Part shown: piece after piece, positions 50,452 through 60,841 of the stretch
Layout of the letters: each line of letters starts with the position of its first letter
Numbering within the stretch: position 1 is the first letter of the stretch
NCBI RefSeq assembly: GCF_001676615.1
Contig: NZ_LYXZ01000016.1
Location: 107,328 to 171,327, forward strand
Direction: 5' to 3'
Length of the DNA stretch: 64,000 nucleotides
DNA from: Labrys sp. WJW
GTDB lineage: Bacteria > Pseudomonadota > Alphaproteobacteria > Rhizobiales > Labraceae
The notes under the pieces: generated by a model
What the model was told of the DNA's origin: nothing
Databases searched by the model: none
Seen by the model: the letters and a program-made list of their open reading frames with translations, nothing else
Made by a program: the position numbers and the translations under genes

Positions 50452-53400
50452 ATGACCGATGTTGCGTCCCCCTCCAGCGAGACCGCCGAGAGCTCGAAGG
50501 CGAGCTCTGGGGCTTACGACTATTCCAAGACCCTGTTCCTGCCGCAGACGGCCTTCCCCATGCGCGGCGGCCTGCCGCAGAAGGAGCCGGAGATCCTGAC
50601 CCGCTGGCAGGCCCAGAATCTGCGCCAGCGCCTGCGCGACATCTCGGCCGGCCGGCCGAAATTCGTGCTGCATGACGGCCCGCCCTATGCCAATGGCAAC
50701 ATCCATATCGGCCACGCGCTCAACAAGATCCTGAAGGACCTGGTGACGCGCTCGCAGCAGATGCTCGGTTTCGATTCCAACTATGTCCCGGGCTGGGACT
50801 GCCACGGCCTGCCGATCGAATGGAAGATCGAGGAGCAGTACCGCGCCAAGGGCAAGAACAAGGACGAGGTGCCGCTGGTCGAGTTCCGCCGCGAATGCCG
50901 GGCCTTCGCCGAGCACTGGGTCGGCGTGCAGCGCGAGGAGTTCAAGCGCCTGGGCGTCGAAGGCGACTGGGAGCATCCCTATCTCACCATGGCCTATGCG
51001 GCCGAGGCGCAGATCGCCCGTGAGATCATGAAATTCGCCATGAGCGACCAGCTCTATCGCGGCTCCAAGCCGGTGATGTGGTCGGTGGTGGAGAAGACCT
51101 CTCTGGCCGAGGCCGAGATCGAGTATGAGGACCATACCTCCGACATGATCTGGGCGAAGTTTCCGGTGCGCTCGGGTGCCACGCGCGACGAGTTGGCCAA
51201 GGCCGCCTTCGTGATCTGGACCACCACGCCCTGGACCATCCCGGGCAACCGCGCCATCGCTTATTCGAGCCGCGTCGCCTATGGGCTCTATCTCGTCACA
51301 TCAGCGCCCGAGAACAACTGGGCCAAGGTGGGCGACAGCTTCATCCTGGCTGACAAGCTGGCCGAGGAGGTGTTCAAAACAGCCAAGGTGGAAGCCTATG
51401 AGCGCCTCGGCGGCGTCGAGGCCGGCGAGCTGGCGCGCCTCACCGCCGCCCATCCGCTGGCGGGCTTCGACCCCGGCTACGGCTTCGACGTGCCGCTGCT
51501 CGAGGGCGAGCATGTCACCGACGAAGCCGGCACCGGCTTCGTGCATACCGCCCCCAGCCATGGCCGCGAGGACTTCGACGTCTGGACGGCGCATCAGCGC
51601 GAACTGAACGCGCGCGGCATCAACACGCATATCCCCTATCCCGTCGATGGCGACAGCTTCTACACGGCCGACGCCCCCGGCTTTGCCGGCAAGCGCGTCA
51701 TCACCGAGAAGGGCGACAAGGGCGATGCCAATGACGCCGTGATCAAGGCACTGGTCGCCGACGGCAAGCTGGTGGCCCGTGGCCGTATCAAGCACCAATA
51801 CCCCCATTCCTGGCGCTCGAAGAAGCCGGTGATCTTCCGCAACACGCCGCAATGGTTCATCGCGATGGACAAGCCCATCGACGAGGTGGCTCCGGGCACC
51901 GTACCGGCGGCGACGCCGGCCCGTACGGAGGAGGGCGTCCTGCGCAACGATGTCGGGCCGACGCTCGGTGACGGCTCGTCGCTGCGCGAGCTCGCCCTCA
52001 ACGCCATCCGGCAGACCCAATGGGTGCCGGCGGCCGGCGAGAACCGCATCACCGGCATGATCGCCAACCGCCCTGACTGGGTGGTGTCGCGCCAGCGCGC
52101 CTGGGGCGTGCCGATCGCCGTGTTCATGCGTGACAAGCCGGGTGGTGGCGTCGAGATCCTCAAGGACGAGGCCGTCAACCAGGCGATATCGGCAGCCTTC
52201 GAAACCGAAGGCGCCGACGCCTGGTACCAGGAGGGTGCCGCCGAGCGTTTCCTCGGCGCGCGCGCCGGTGAAGGCTGGGTCAAGGTCAACGATATCCTCG
52301 ACGTCTGGTTCGACTCCGGCTCCACCCATGCCTTCACGCTGGAGGATCCCAAGCACTTCCCGGGCCTCGCCGGCATCAAGCGCAAGGTCGATGGCGGCGA
52401 CGACACCGTGATGTATCTGGAAGGCTCCGACCAGCATCGCGGCTGGTTCCATTCCTCGCTCCTGGAAAGCTGCGGCACGCGCGGGCGGGCGCCCTATGAC
52501 ATCGTGGTCACCCACGGCTTCACGCTCGACGAGCAGGGCCGCAAGATGTCGAAGTCCATCGGCAACACCGTCGCCCCGCAGGACGTGATCAAGCGTTCCG
52601 GTGCCGATATCCTGCGCCTTTGGGTCGCCACCACCGATTATGCCGATGACCAGCGCATCGGGCCCGAGATCCTGAAGACGGTCGAGGACACCTATCGCAA
52701 GCTGCGCAACACCATCCGCTGGATGCTGGGCACGCTCGCCCATTTCGAGGCAGGCGACAGTGTCGCCGCCGGACAGATGCCGGAACTCGAACGGCTGATG
52801 CTGCATCGGCTGGCCGAGCTCGATGGCGAGGTGCGGGCCGCCTATGAAAGCTACGACTACAAGCGCGTGGTCGCCTTGCTGGCGACGTTCATGACGGCTG
52901 ATCTCTCCGCCTTCTATTTCGACGTACGCAAGGACGCGCTCTATTGCGATCCGAAATCGTCCCTGCGCCGCCGGGCTGCGCTGAGCGTGGTCGACAGGCT
53001 CTTCACCTGCCTGACGACCTGGCTGGCGCCGGTGCTGTGCTTCACCATGGAAGAGGCCTGGACCTCCCGCTTCGGCGAGGAGAACTCGGTGCATCTGCAG
53101 CCCTTCGCGGCGGCCGATCCTGCCTGGCTCGACCCGGCGCTTGCGCAGAAGTGGGAGCTCGTGCGCGAGGCACGGCGCGTGGTCACCGGCGCACTGGAGC
53201 ATGAGCGCGCGGCCAAGCGCATCGGCTCTTCGCTCGAGGCTGCACCAACCGTCCATGTCGCAGACGAAGCGACGCTGGCGGTCCTGCACAGCGTCGATTT
53301 CGAGGATGTCTGCATCGTCTCCGGCTTGACGCTACAGGCCGACGAAGGTCCGGCCGAGGCCTATCGCCTCGACGGCGTTGCCGGCATCGCCGTCGTTCCC

Positions 53401-53532
53401 GGCCGGGCCGATGGTGTCAAATGCGCGCGGTCCTGGCGCTATTTCGATCCGAAGACCGCCGACCCCGCCTTCCCGGACATCACCCCGCGCGACGCGGCGG
53501 CGATGCGCGAATGGCAGGCGGCGGGAGCCTGA
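50452..53532 (+). CDS. ileS: Isoleucyl-tRNA synthetase
   Basis: A 1026-residue class I synthetase. HIGH motif [19 protein letters not shown] at about residues 77-95, KMSKS motif [12 protein letters not shown], editing domain with [19 protein letters not shown]. It is longer than E. coli IleS (about 940): there is an N-terminal Ser/Glu-rich extension of about 20 residues and a 25-30-residue Ala/Thr/Pro-rich insertion near residues 477-505 ([20 protein letters not shown]), which looks like a solvent-exposed loop. It lacks the C-terminal zinc-binding cysteines typical of the E. coli form. Followed by lspA after three bases. Confidence 0.97.
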   Translation: MTDVASPSSETAESSKASSGAYDYSKTLFLPQTAFPMRGGLPQKEPEILTRWQAQNLRQRLRDISAGRPKFVLHDGPPYANGNIHIGHALNKILKDLVTRSQQMLGFDSNYVPGWDCHGLPIEWKIEEQYRAKGKNKDEVPLVEFRRECRAFAEHWVGVQREEFKRLGVEGDWEHPYLTMAYAAEAQIAREIMKFAMSDQLYRGSKPVMWSVVEKTSLAEAEIEYEDHTSDMIWAKFPVRSGATRDELAKAAFVIWTTTPWTIPGNRAIAYSSRVAYGLYLVTSAPENNWAKVGDSFILADKLAEEVFKTAKVEAYERLGGVEAGELARLTAAHPLAGFDPGYGFDVPLLEGEHVTDEAGTGFVHTAPSHGREDFDVWTAHQRELNARGINTHIPYPVDGDSFYTADAPGFAGKRVITEKGDKGDANDAVIKALVADGKLVARGRIKHQYPHSWRSKKPVIFRNTPQWFIAMDKPIDEVAPGTVPAATPARTEEGVLRNDVGPTLGDGSSLRELALNAIRQTQWVPAAGENRITGMIANRPDWVVSRQRAWGVPIAVFMRDKPGGGVEILKDEAVNQAISAAFETEGADAWYQEGAAERFLGARAGEGWVKVNDILDVWFDSGSTHAFTLEDPKHFPGLAGIKRKVDGGDDTVMYLEGSDQHRGWFHSSLLESCGTRGRAPYDIVVTHGFTLDEQGRKMSKSIGNTVAPQDVIKRSGADILRLWVATTDYADDQRIGPEILKTVEDTYRKLRNTIRWMLGTLAHFEAGDSVAAGQMPELERLMLHRLAELDGEVRAAYESYDYKRVVALLATFMTADLSAFYFDVRKDALYCDPKSSLRRRAALSVVDRLFTCLTTWLAPVLCFTMEEAWTSRFGEENSVHLQPFAAADPAWLDPALAQKWELVREARRVVTGALEHERAAKRIGSSLEAAPTVHVADEATLAVLHSVDFEDVCIVSGLTLQADEGPAEAYRLDGVAGIAVVPGRADGVKCARSWRYFDPKTADPAFPDITPRDAAAMREWQAAGA

Positions 53533-53535
53533 GGG

Positions 53536-54090
53536 ATGAAGTCAGTGTTTTTCGGGCGTTACACCTTCATCGGGGTGATGGTGGCGGTTCTCGCCATCAT
53601 CATCGATCAGGGCTTCAAATATTGGGCGCTCCACATCTTCCAGATCGGTGAGCTGATCATGTATCAGGAGGCCGTCGACTGGACGCCGTTCCTGAAGTTC
53701 ACCCTGGTCTGGAATCGGGGAGTATCGTTCGGCCTGTTCCAGCAGGAAAGCCAGATCGGCCTCATCCTGCTCGTCGCCTTTCGCCTCATTGCCACCGTGC
53801 TTCTTCTCGCCTGGCTTGCCCGTATCCACACGAAATCATCGGCGATCGGCATCGGCCTGATCATAGGCGGCGCCATCGGCAATGCCGTCGACGGGTTGCT
53901 GGCGATAGAGGGACCGCTGGCCCCCACTTGGCTGCAGCGGGAAGGCGTTGCCGACTTCTTCCTGCTCCATGCCGGCGATTTTTCCTGGTATGTCTTCAAC
54001 CTGGCCGATGTCGCCATCGTTGCGGGCGTGGCCCTGCTGTTGTATGACATGGTGGTGAACAAAGAGCCACAGACGCACGGGTCTTCCTGA
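53536..54090 (+). CDS. lspA: Lipoprotein signal peptidase
   Basis: A 184-residue inner-membrane aspartyl peptidase with four membrane segments that cleaves prolipoprotein signal peptides. Asp24 (IIIDQGFKYW) is the conserved structural Asp, WNRGVSFGLF the substrate-binding motif, and the catalytic dyad is Asp119 (GNAVDGL) and Asp158 (FNLADVAI). The canonical R after GNAVD is G here. Directly after ileS, the usual arrangement in this order. The C-terminal tail is short. Confidence 0.94.
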   Translation: MKSVFFGRYTFIGVMVAVLAIIIDQGFKYWALHIFQIGELIMYQEAVDWTPFLKFTLVWNRGVSFGLFQQESQIGLILLVAFRLIATVLLLAWLARIHTKSSAIGIGLIIGGAIGNAVDGLLAIEGPLAPTWLQREGVADFFLLHAGDFSWYVFNLADVAIVAGVALLLYDMVVNKEPQTHGSS

Positions 54091-54213
54091 CTTTTTCAGG
54101 TACTGGTTGCTCGTAGGAGCGGTGGTTTCTTGGTTTTGACGCATTTTCCGGGCAGTAGAGCGAAAGTCTCTCCCGGAATTTGCACCGAAATCTAGCAGTG
54201 ATTGGGATACAGG

Positions 54214-54843
54214 ATGCGGACAAAGATTTGGCTTGGCCTGGCTGCGGCGACGGCACTGGTTGCCCTGGCGCCGACGGGTGCGGCGAATGCGCAGTCCCTC
54301 GGTCAGAACTTCTTCCAGAAGATGCTCGGCACCAGTGACGATGCGCCGGCGATCAATTATTCCGACCGTGCACCGCTGGCCAAGCCGGGCAAGCTAGACT
54401 TGCCGCCGCCCGGCACGGCTGCGACTTCGGACAATGACCCGAACTGGCCGGTGGATCCCGACTACAAGAAGCGCAAGGCCGCCGGCGTGATGCCGCGCAG
54501 CAAGGCCGAGCACGGCGATGGCCGGCTCTCGCCTGACGAGATGGCGGCAGGCCGCGTGCCGGGTGCCGGTCGGGTCGACGCGCCGGAGCCGTTTGACGCG
54601 GCCAAGGCCAGTTCGGTTCCGCTCAAGCCCAGCGAGCTGCAGAAGCGCCTCAACCTCGGCGAGGACAACACGCCACTCGCCGCCGGCGTCGAACCGCCAC
54701 GCCGTTCCTTGACTGAGCCGCCTGTTGGCTACCGCAAGCCGCTCGCCTCGGCCCCGCTTGCCGGCAACGAGCCCCTGCCTTCCGAGGGCAACAAGAGTGA
54801 ATCCTGGTTCGACCGAGTCTTCAAGACCCCGCGGGTGAAGTAA
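54214..54843 (+). CDS. Secreted disordered protein, unknown
   Basis: A 209-residue protein with a clear signal peptide (WLGLAAATALVALAPTGAANA) and a mature part rich in Pro, Lys, Ala and Asp without hydrophobic core, for example DPDYKKRKAAGVMPRSKAEHG. It resembles the DUF3035-like, beta-barrel assembly-associated group often encoded after lspA in alphaproteobacteria, but I cannot confirm this. Not an enzyme as far as motifs go. The start ATG at 54214 has AGG immediately upstream; a TTG four codons earlier exists. A strong terminator follows the stop. Confidence 0.75.
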   Translation: MRTKIWLGLAAATALVALAPTGAANAQSLGQNFFQKMLGTSDDAPAINYSDRAPLAKPGKLDLPPPGTAATSDNDPNWPVDPDYKKRKAAGVMPRSKAEHGDGRLSPDEMAAGRVPGAGRVDAPEPFDAAKASSVPLKPSELQKRLNLGEDNTPLAAGVEPPRRSLTEPPVGYRKPLASAPLAGNEPLPSEGNKSESWFDRVFKTPRVK

Positions 54844-54870
54844 GAAAAGCGGTCGAACAAGCGAAATGCC

Positions 54871-54904
54871 AAAGGGCCGGTTCCAAGACCGGCCCTTTCG
54901 TTTG
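54871..54904. terminator. Strong rho-independent terminator
   Basis: AAAGGGCCGGT (54871-54881) and ACCGGCCCTTT (54888-54898) form a perfect 11-bp stem with a 6-base loop, followed by CGTTTGT. Placed between the convergent ileS-lspA operon and mutL, it can serve both strands because the A and T ends are symmetric. Confidence 0.9.
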
Positions 54905-54922
54905 TGCATTCCCGTTTCGGGT

Positions 54923-56761
54923 TTACCGTCGCCCGAACAGGGCCTCGATGTCGCCGAGCTTCAGCGTCACATAGGTCGGCCGGCCGTGGTTGCACTGGCC
55001 TGAATTGGGAGTGACTTCCATCTCGCGCAGGAGCGCATCCATCTCCGCCGGCAACAGGCGCCGCCCGGCCCGTACGGAGCCGTGGCAAGCCATGGTGGCA
55101 GCGACATGGTCGAGGCGCCGCTCCAGCACGATCTCCGAACCCCATTCGGCAAAGCCGTCGGCGAGGTCGCGGATCAGCGCGGCCGGATCGGTGCTGCCGA
55201 GCGCAGCCGGGGTGGCGCGTACCAGAAGGGCACCCGGCCCGAACGGCTCAACGACCAGGCCGAGAGCCGCCAGATCCTCGCTCGCCGCAGTCAGGCGCTC
55301 GACATCGGCAGGATCGAGGTCGACGACTTCCGGAATCAGCAGCAATTGCGACTTGGCACCGGCGGCCGCGCGCTCGCGCTTCAGGCGCTCATAGACCAGG
55401 CGTTCATGGGCGGCGTGCTGGTCGACGATGACGACGCCCTCCCGAGTCTGGGCCACGATATAGGTCTCGTGCAGCTGCGCGCGGGCTGCGCCGAGCGGCC
55501 GGTCGAGACTGTCGGGCGCGGGAGACACTGCCGTGGCGCGCGCATCCGCGGAAGGCATCACCAGCGCGTCGAATCCGGCCTGGGCGGGCGCCGCGAAACC
55601 GCTTCCTGCAGCCAAGCCACCATTGCCCATGCCACCGCCAGCCAGGCCGCCGTCTCCCATACCCGCAAGATGAGGCGCCGCGGGCGACGCCCGCCAATCC
55701 CAGTCGAGATCGGCAGGGCGGTTGAGGCTGCGGGCGAGCAGGCCGAGGGCGACATCGGCATTGCCGCTTGAGCTACGGCCTGACTCCCGCTCCAGCGCGG
55801 AGCGGATCGCCGAGACGATCAGGCCGCGAACCAAGCCGCCATCACGGAAGCGGACCTCCGCCTTGGCCGGATGGACATTCACGTCGACATTCTGCGAGGC
55901 GATGTCGAGGAAGAGGGCCAGAACCGGAAAGCGGTCCTTGGGCAGATGATCGGCATAGGCACCGCGCACGGCACCCAGCAACAGCTTGTCGCGCACCGGC
56001 CGCCCGTTGACGAACAGATATTGGTGCTGCCCGGTGCCGCGATTGAAGGTCGGCAGACCGATATGGCCATGCAGGCGGACATCCCCGCGCGTCACGTCGA
56101 TGGCAATCGCATTGTCGATGAAGTCGGCACCCAGCAAGGTGCCGAGGCGCGTCTCCTCGTCACCGGCCGGCCAGGTCGAGGGAGAATGGTCTTCGCCGGC
56201 CAAAGTGAAGGCGATGGCGGGGTTGGCCATCGCGAGACGCTTGACGACATCGCCGATCGCGGCCGCTTCGGTACGCTGAGTCTTGAGGAATTTCAGGCGG
56301 GCCGGAGTGGCATAGAAAAGGTCGCGCACCTCGATGCGCGTGCCCTCCCCGATCGCTGCCGGGCGGATTGCCTGGTGCTCGCCGGCTTCAATGGCGATCA
56401 CGGCCCCTGTGGACGAGCCACGCTCGCGCGTGGTGATGCTGAGGCGCGACACCGAGGCGATGGATGGCAAGGCTTCTCCGCGAAAACCCAGCGTGTCGAT
56501 GGCGAGCAGGTCTTCGGTCGGCAGCTTGGACGTCGCGTGGCGCTGCACGGCCAAAGCCAGGTCCTCGGGCGACATGCCTGAACCGTCGTCGACGATGCGG
56601 ATCAGGCGCTGCCCGCCGCCCTCGGTGACGATCTCGATGCGGCGGGCGCCGGCGTCGATGGCGTTCTCCACCAATTCCTTTACGGCACTCGCCGGCCGCT
56701 CCACCACCTCGCCGGCGGCGATGCGGTCGATCAGGATCTGGGGGAGAGCACGGATGGCCAT
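54923..56761 (-). CDS. mutL: DNA mismatch repair protein MutL, endonuclease type
   Basis: A 612-residue GHKL ATPase and nicking enzyme of mismatch repair. N-terminal ATP-binding motifs: [30 protein letters not shown], and [15 protein letters not shown]. The C-terminal domain has [19 protein letters not shown], which contains the D-Q-H-A-x2-E-x4-E metal-binding endonuclease motif, and [12 protein letters not shown], the C-x-H-G-R-P zinc motif. This means strand incision is by MutL itself and MutH is not needed. The linker (about residues 345-430) is Gly/Ala/Met-rich. The start ATG follows the usual [20 protein letters not shown]. Confidence 0.97.
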   Translation of the reverse strand: MAIRALPQILIDRIAAGEVVERPASAVKELVENAIDAGARRIEIVTEGGGQRLIRIVDDGSGMSPEDLALAVQRHATSKLPTEDLLAIDTLGFRGEALPSIASVSRLSITTRERGSSTGAVIAIEAGEHQAIRPAAIGEGTRIEVRDLFYATPARLKFLKTQRTEAAAIGDVVKRLAMANPAIAFTLAGEDHSPSTWPAGDEETRLGTLLGADFIDNAIAIDVTRGDVRLHGHIGLPTFNRGTGQHQYLFVNGRPVRDKLLLGAVRGAYADHLPKDRFPVLALFLDIASQNVDVNVHPAKAEVRFRDGGLVRGLIVSAIRSALERESGRSSSGNADVALGLLARSLNRPADLDWDWRASPAAPHLAGMGDGGLAGGGMGNGGLAAGSGFAAPAQAGFDALVMPSADARATAVSPAPDSLDRPLGAARAQLHETYIVAQTREGVVIVDQHAAHERLVYERLKRERAAAGAKSQLLLIPEVVDLDPADVERLTAASEDLAALGLVVEPFGPGALLVRATPAALGSTDPAALIRDLADGFAEWGSEIVLERRLDHVAATMACHGSVRAGRRLLPAEMDALLREMEVTPNSGQCNHGRPTYVTLKLGDIEALFGRR

Positions 56762-56938
56762 AGGGCGAATCGTCCATCAGCGCCTGCTTTCCACCAGAGA
56801 AAAATCAGGCGCAAAATCAAGGGCTTGATGCATTCGCCCTTCCGAGTGGAGAACGAATGCGTCACGTGCCGGAAACAATACACCATGGGGCCGGCCATCG
56901 GAACGGCCGGCAGGCAAGCCTCAAGCTCCAAGGCGTTT

Positions 56939-56968
56939 TGCGATTTGGCGAAAGCACTGCAAATCGCA
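56939..56968. repeat. Rhizobial intergenic palindromic repeat, copy 2
   Basis: A perfect 9-bp hairpin TGCGATTTG...CAAATCGCA with a 12-base loop in the 290-bp gap between mutL and the lipoprotein gene. Its inverted flanks resemble the element at 42172-42275. Nothing else in this gap is interpretable. Confidence 0.55.
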
Positions 56969-57051
56969 GAGATACTCTAGCCGATCCGTTGGACCGGCTG
57001 GAAGCAAAGAGCGCGAGCAAGGAAGCGTCCGGTCATGAACGCCTGTTTGCC

Positions 57052-57477
57052 CTATTGCACATCGACATTGACGATGACGTCGAGCACCTTGCCATCGGGG
57101 AAAGCCTTGCGATAGGCAAATTGGTCCGGACCTCGATAACCGGGTGCGGAAGTATAGAGCACCTGCCAGACCGGCACGCGCCGTGAATTGCAGGCGGCGC
57201 TGGAATTGCCGGCCTCATAAGGAGAAAAGTCGCGGGTCCTACGGATATTCACCCGGCCATAGCCCGCCTGCTTGGTGACGCTAGCCGCGACGCCCGGCAC
57301 TTCCCGGCAGGCTGGGGTAATATAAGAAAACTGATCGATCTTGCTGACGAGCCCGGATTGCACCGCGACGGCAGCGCCGCTGGCGCCAGGCCCGCGCGAG
57401 GTGCCTAGACCGGTGCTCACGCAGCCTGCCGCCATGAGACCAACAAGGACGACAGCCGAAACACTCCAAAGCTTCAT
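57052..57477 (-). CDS. Putative lipoprotein, unknown function
   Basis: A 141-residue protein from the ATG at 57477 with GGGAGGA ideally placed upstream. The N-terminus KLWSVSAVVLVGLMAAGCVS is a lipoprotein signal with the lipid-attachment Cys19 (AAGC), followed by a Gly/Ser-rich linker. The globular part has DQFSYITPACREVPGVAASV and ends VWQVLYTSAPGYRGPDQFAY and VIVNVDVQ, with two more Cys (PACRE and AACNS) likely disulfide-linked. Residues with GPDQFAYR resemble a Big/Ig-type beta fold. No name can be given. LspA encoded nearby would process it. Confidence 0.8.
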   Translation of the reverse strand: MKLWSVSAVVLVGLMAAGCVSTGLGTSRGPGASGAAVAVQSGLVSKIDQFSYITPACREVPGVAASVTKQAGYGRVNIRRTRDFSPYEAGNSSAACNSRRVPVWQVLYTSAPGYRGPDQFAYRKAFPDGKVLDVIVNVDVQ

Positions 57478-57593
57478 GACATCCTCCCGCTTGAGCGACC
57501 CCCGCCGCTTCTCGACGAGCGACAGGGTGATGCAGTCGGCCCCTTCGTGCAATAGTCAGTGTGACGTAAGCAGAACGATTTAACCTTGTCCGG

Positions 57594-57629
57594 CGAGAAG
57601 AAAACGTTCGATCGAGCTCGATCTTCTCG
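57594..57629. promoter_or_regulatory. Nested palindrome upstream of the lipoprotein gene
   Basis: A perfect 14-bp palindrome GATCGAGCTCGATC (57610-57623) is flanked by CGAGAAGA (57594-57601) and its complement TCTTCTCG (57622-57629). It lies between the lipoprotein and M16 genes and is a candidate operator or cruciform; unassigned. Confidence 0.45.
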
Positions 57630-57729
57630 TCGTTTCTTGCCGTTCTTCGCCATGTTCTTTGTGGTGCAATGCCTTTACCCGGTCATCGCCGGGATGACGC
57701 GGGTCGGCATCAGGAGTTCTCCTGCGATC

Positions 57730-58971
57730 CTAGGACAGCCCTTCCGGGCGCCCGACGGCCACGACGAAGGGTTTGCCACCTCCAAACATCCGCCGGGCCA
57801 CGCGCTTGGTGTCGTCCAGCGTCACCGCTTCGACCAGGCCGTTGCGGCGATCGATGAAATCGATGCCAAGCCGTTCGATCTGGATCATGGTCAGCTGGTT
57901 GGCGATCTTTGTCGATGAGTCGAAGCGCAGCGCATAGGAGCCGGTAAGGTATTTCTTGGCGCTTTCCAATTCAGCAGCGCCGGGCCCGTTGCTGGCGAGC
58001 TCGGCCATCTCCGCCTCGATGATGGCAAGACTTTCAGCCGCCCTGTCGTTTCGTGTGGCAACGCCACCGCCGACAAAGGCGGCGCGGGCCAATGCGCCGA
58101 GCTGGGTGGAGACCGAATAGGCTAAGCCCCTCTCCTCGCGCACCTTCTGGAACAGGCGCGAGGAGAAGCTGCCGCCGCCATAGATGTGGTTGAGCAGGAA
58201 GGCGGCCATGAAGTCGGGATCGTCGCGCTTCACGCCGGGGGTGGCGAATTGCAGTACGGTCTGCGGCACGTCGAGATCGATCACCTTGCGAGTGCCCAGG
58301 CCCGCGAGTTGGGCCTCCGGCACCGGCTGCAGCAGGGCCGTGGTCGGCAGCGAGCCGAACACCTTGTCCAGCATCTCCTCGGCATCGTGGGCATCGATGG
58401 CGCCGACGATGGACACCGTCAGCCCGTCCTTGGCGAGCAGGCGGCGGTGCTGGGCCGCGATTTCGTCCCGGTTGACGGCACCGATGCTCTCCAGCGTGCC
58501 GCGGGTCGGACGGCCATAGGGGTGGTCGGGGAAAAGCCCGGCGAAAAAAGCCAGCGATGCCATGGCGTTGGGATCGCTGGCCTCACGGCGCAAGCTGGCC
58601 AGCAGGCTCTGGCGCACGCGTTCCACCGCGGCTTCCTCGAAACGCGGCTCACTGACGGCATAGTGGAGAAGATCGAAGGCGAAAGCCTTGCGATCAGCCA
58701 GCGTGCGCAACGAGCCATTGATCTGGTCGCGAGCGGCATGGAAGGAAAGCTCGACGGCATTCTCCTCCATCAGGCGCTGGAAGGCCTCGTCGTCATGCGG
58801 ACCGGCCCCTTCGTCGAACAGCGCCGACATGATGTGGGCAAGGCCTGGCCTATCGGGCGGATCCTGCGCCGCTCCGCCCTTGAAGGCGAAGTCGATGGCG
58901 ATGACAGGTACGGCATAGTCCTCGACCAGCCAGGCTTCGATGCCAAGAGGCGAGACGATCTTCTGGATCAT
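57730..58971 (-). CDS. M16 family peptidase-like protein, catalytic motif lost
   Basis: A 413-residue M16 fold protein (MIQKIVSPLGIEAWLVEDYA, LAHIMSALFDEGAGPHDD, and the C-terminal half VGGGVATRNDRAAESL). The zinc motif HxxEH of active M16 enzymes reads HIMSA, so the zinc ligands are missing. In alphaproteobacteria such an inactive member is usually the partner of an active member encoded next to it, like the alpha and beta subunits of mitochondrial processing peptidase. No signal peptide is visible, unlike the other subunit. The active partner gene lies 176 bases upstream in the same direction. Confidence 0.9.
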   Translation of the reverse strand: MIQKIVSPLGIEAWLVEDYAVPVIAIDFAFKGGAAQDPPDRPGLAHIMSALFDEGAGPHDDEAFQRLMEENAVELSFHAARDQINGSLRTLADRKAFAFDLLHYAVSEPRFEEAAVERVRQSLLASLRREASDPNAMASLAFFAGLFPDHPYGRPTRGTLESIGAVNRDEIAAQHRRLLAKDGLTVSIVGAIDAHDAEEMLDKVFGSLPTTALLQPVPEAQLAGLGTRKVIDLDVPQTVLQFATPGVKRDDPDFMAAFLLNHIYGGGSFSSRLFQKVREERGLAYSVSTQLGALARAAFVGGGVATRNDRAAESLAIIEAEMAELASNGPGAAELESAKKYLTGSYALRFDSSTKIANQLTMIQIERLGIDFIDRRNGLVEAVTLDDTKRVARRMFGGGKPFVVAVGRPEGLS

Positions 58972-59147
58972 GAAAACACTCGTTCACAAAAACCGATCGT
59001 CACAACCGGCAAGGCCGGCGATGACGGCAGGAGACTGATACGCCGCTGCAAGACTCCCGACAGGAAAAGCGCGGCGCAGCAATCCAGACAATCATAGACG
59101 GCGCTGCCGGTCTGCCTGGCTGCATCCATCATGACGTGCGAAACGTA

Positions 59148-60491
59148 TCAAGCCTGCCCTTCGAGCAGGCCGACCACCGACTTGCCCTCCAGCAGAACGG
59201 CCCGGCCCATTTCCGGCAGTCTTCCGGACGGCACGGCGGCGATGCGCTGCGGCCAGAGCTGCAGGTCCTCCACCTTGCCGCCGACCGACAGGGTGGCGCC
59301 GTAATAGCGCGCCAGGGTCGACTGGTTGTCCTGGGCATAGATCGCGTCGGCGACGAGGCGCGTCTTGGCGCGTTCCAATTCCGCCTCGCTCACGCCCTCT
59401 GCAACGATGCGCCCGATCTCCTCGTCGACGGCTGCCTCCAGCGCCTCGAAGCTGACGCCGGGCATCGGGATGGCCCAGACGCCGAAACGCGTCTCGTCCA
59501 CGGCGGAACCGCCATAAAAAGCGCCGGCGGCCGAAGCCAGTTTCTTGTCGACCACCAGGGCACGATAAAGCCGCGAAGTCTGCCCGCCGCCAAGGATCTG
59601 CGACAGGAGGTCGAGCGCCTCGCCCTCGCCATTGCGGGCCTGGATATAGGAAGGCGCACGCCAATGGCGCTGATAGATCGGCTGCTCCACCCGCTTGTCG
59701 GCCAGCCGGACGCGGCGGTCGGCGCGCTGCCTGGGCTCCTGCGGCCGCAGACGCGGCGGCGGGTCGGCACGCCTGGCCACGGGGCCGTAATGGGTTTCGG
59801 CCAGTTCGCGCACCTCGTCGGCCGTGATGTCACCAGCCACGATCAAGCTGGCATTGTTCGGCGTGTAGAAACGGCTGTGGAAATCGATGGCGTCCTGCCG
59901 GCTGAGGCCTTCGATCTCGTTCTCCCAGCCGATGATCGGCGTGCCATAGGGATGGTGGGTGAACAGGGTCGAGGCGATCTCTTCGGCAAGCTGCGAATTG
60001 GGATCGTTGTCGACCCGCATCTTGCGTTCCTCGAGCACGACGTTGCGCTCGGGGTCGACGACCTCGTCGGTAAGGGCGAGCCCGGTCATGCGATCGGCCT
60101 CGAAGGCCATCATGGTGCCGAGATGCTCCTTGGCCACCCGCTGGAAATAGGCGGTGTAGTCATAGGAGGTGAAGGCGTTCTCCTGGCCACCCAGCTCCGC
60201 AACCTGTTTGGAAAAGCCGCCCGGGTTCTTCTCCGTGCCCTTGAACATCAGATGCTCGAGGAAATGCGCGATGCCCGACTTGCCCTTCGGCTCGTCCGCC
60301 CCGCCCACCTTGTACCAGACCATGTGGGTGACCACCGGCGCACGGCGGTCGGGAATGACCACCACATGCAAGCCGTTGGGAAGCGTGAAATCCGTGATCG
60401 CCGGGCCCTGGGCATGGGAAGCACCGCCGAGACCGGGGATAAGCGCAAGCGTCATGAAAGGTCCGATCGGGAGGGAAAGCGAAAGATCCAC
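59148..60491 (-). CDS. M16 family zinc peptidase, active subunit
   Basis: A 447-residue M16 peptidase. The zinc motif GIAHFLEHLMFKGT gives His76, Glu79 and His80, with the third ligand in the downstream helix (VDPERNVVLEERKMRVDNDP, the R-x-x-V-x-x-E part). An N-terminal hydrophobic stretch (FMTLALIPGLGGASHA) suggests export, so it is likely periplasmic. The GTG at 60491 is used; an ATG at 60455 (MTLALIP) may be the true start and would give a 435-residue protein. Together with the downstream non-catalytic partner it should form a heterodimer that degrades short peptides. Confidence 0.92.
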   Translation of the reverse strand: MDLSLSLPIGPFMTLALIPGLGGASHAQGPAITDFTLPNGLHVVVIPDRRAPVVTHMVWYKVGGADEPKGKSGIAHFLEHLMFKGTEKNPGGFSKQVAELGGQENAFTSYDYTAYFQRVAKEHLGTMMAFEADRMTGLALTDEVVDPERNVVLEERKMRVDNDPNSQLAEEIASTLFTHHPYGTPIIGWENEIEGLSRQDAIDFHSRFYTPNNASLIVAGDITADEVRELAETHYGPVARRADPPPRLRPQEPRQRADRRVRLADKRVEQPIYQRHWRAPSYIQARNGEGEALDLLSQILGGGQTSRLYRALVVDKKLASAAGAFYGGSAVDETRFGVWAIPMPGVSFEALEAAVDEEIGRIVAEGVSEAELERAKTRLVADAIYAQDNQSTLARYYGATLSVGGKVEDLQLWPQRIAAVPSGRLPEMGRAVLLEGKSVVGLLEGQA

Positions 60492-60580
60492 CCAATATGG
60501 GTAGGAAACGCGGGAAGTGAAGTATCCCTTACCCCCTGGAGCATGAGCCTAGCAAGGCATAGGTCCGAAGAAAACAATCC

Positions 60581-60841
60581 CTACCGGCTCCCTTCCTCCT
60601 TCCGGTCGACCAATTCCTTCAAGCCTCGGTCGATCTCGCGCCAGTCCCGATCGCTCAAGGCTCCTTCCAAGGCATAAAGGGCGTTCAGGCTGATGCCGCG
60701 CCCGAACCGGAACTTCAGGCGCCGATAGGCGGCGACGGCTCCCGGCCGCCGGAGATCCTCCGGACTGCAGATGTCGACTTCGACCAGCATGCGCTCGGTG
60801 ACCGGGCCAAGATTGCGCATGTCCCGGATGCGCCTGCTCAC
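60581..60841 (-). CDS. TfoX C-terminal domain protein
   Basis: An 86-residue protein starting with GTG (60841) that overlaps the OsmC gene stop by four bases (GTGA). It contains only the TfoX C-terminal helical domain: MRNLGPVTERMLVEVDICSP, then EDLRRPGAVAAYRRLKFRFG and LNALYALEGALSDRDW. TfoX/Sxy full-length proteins regulate competence; free C-terminal domains are common small proteins of unknown role with helix-hairpin-helix-like character. Alternative start: the ATG of MRNLGPV seven codons later. Confidence 0.82.
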   Translation of the reverse strand: MSRRIRDMRNLGPVTERMLVEVDICSPEDLRRPGAVAAYRRLKFRFGRGISLNALYALEGALSDRDWREIDRGLKELVDRKEEGSR

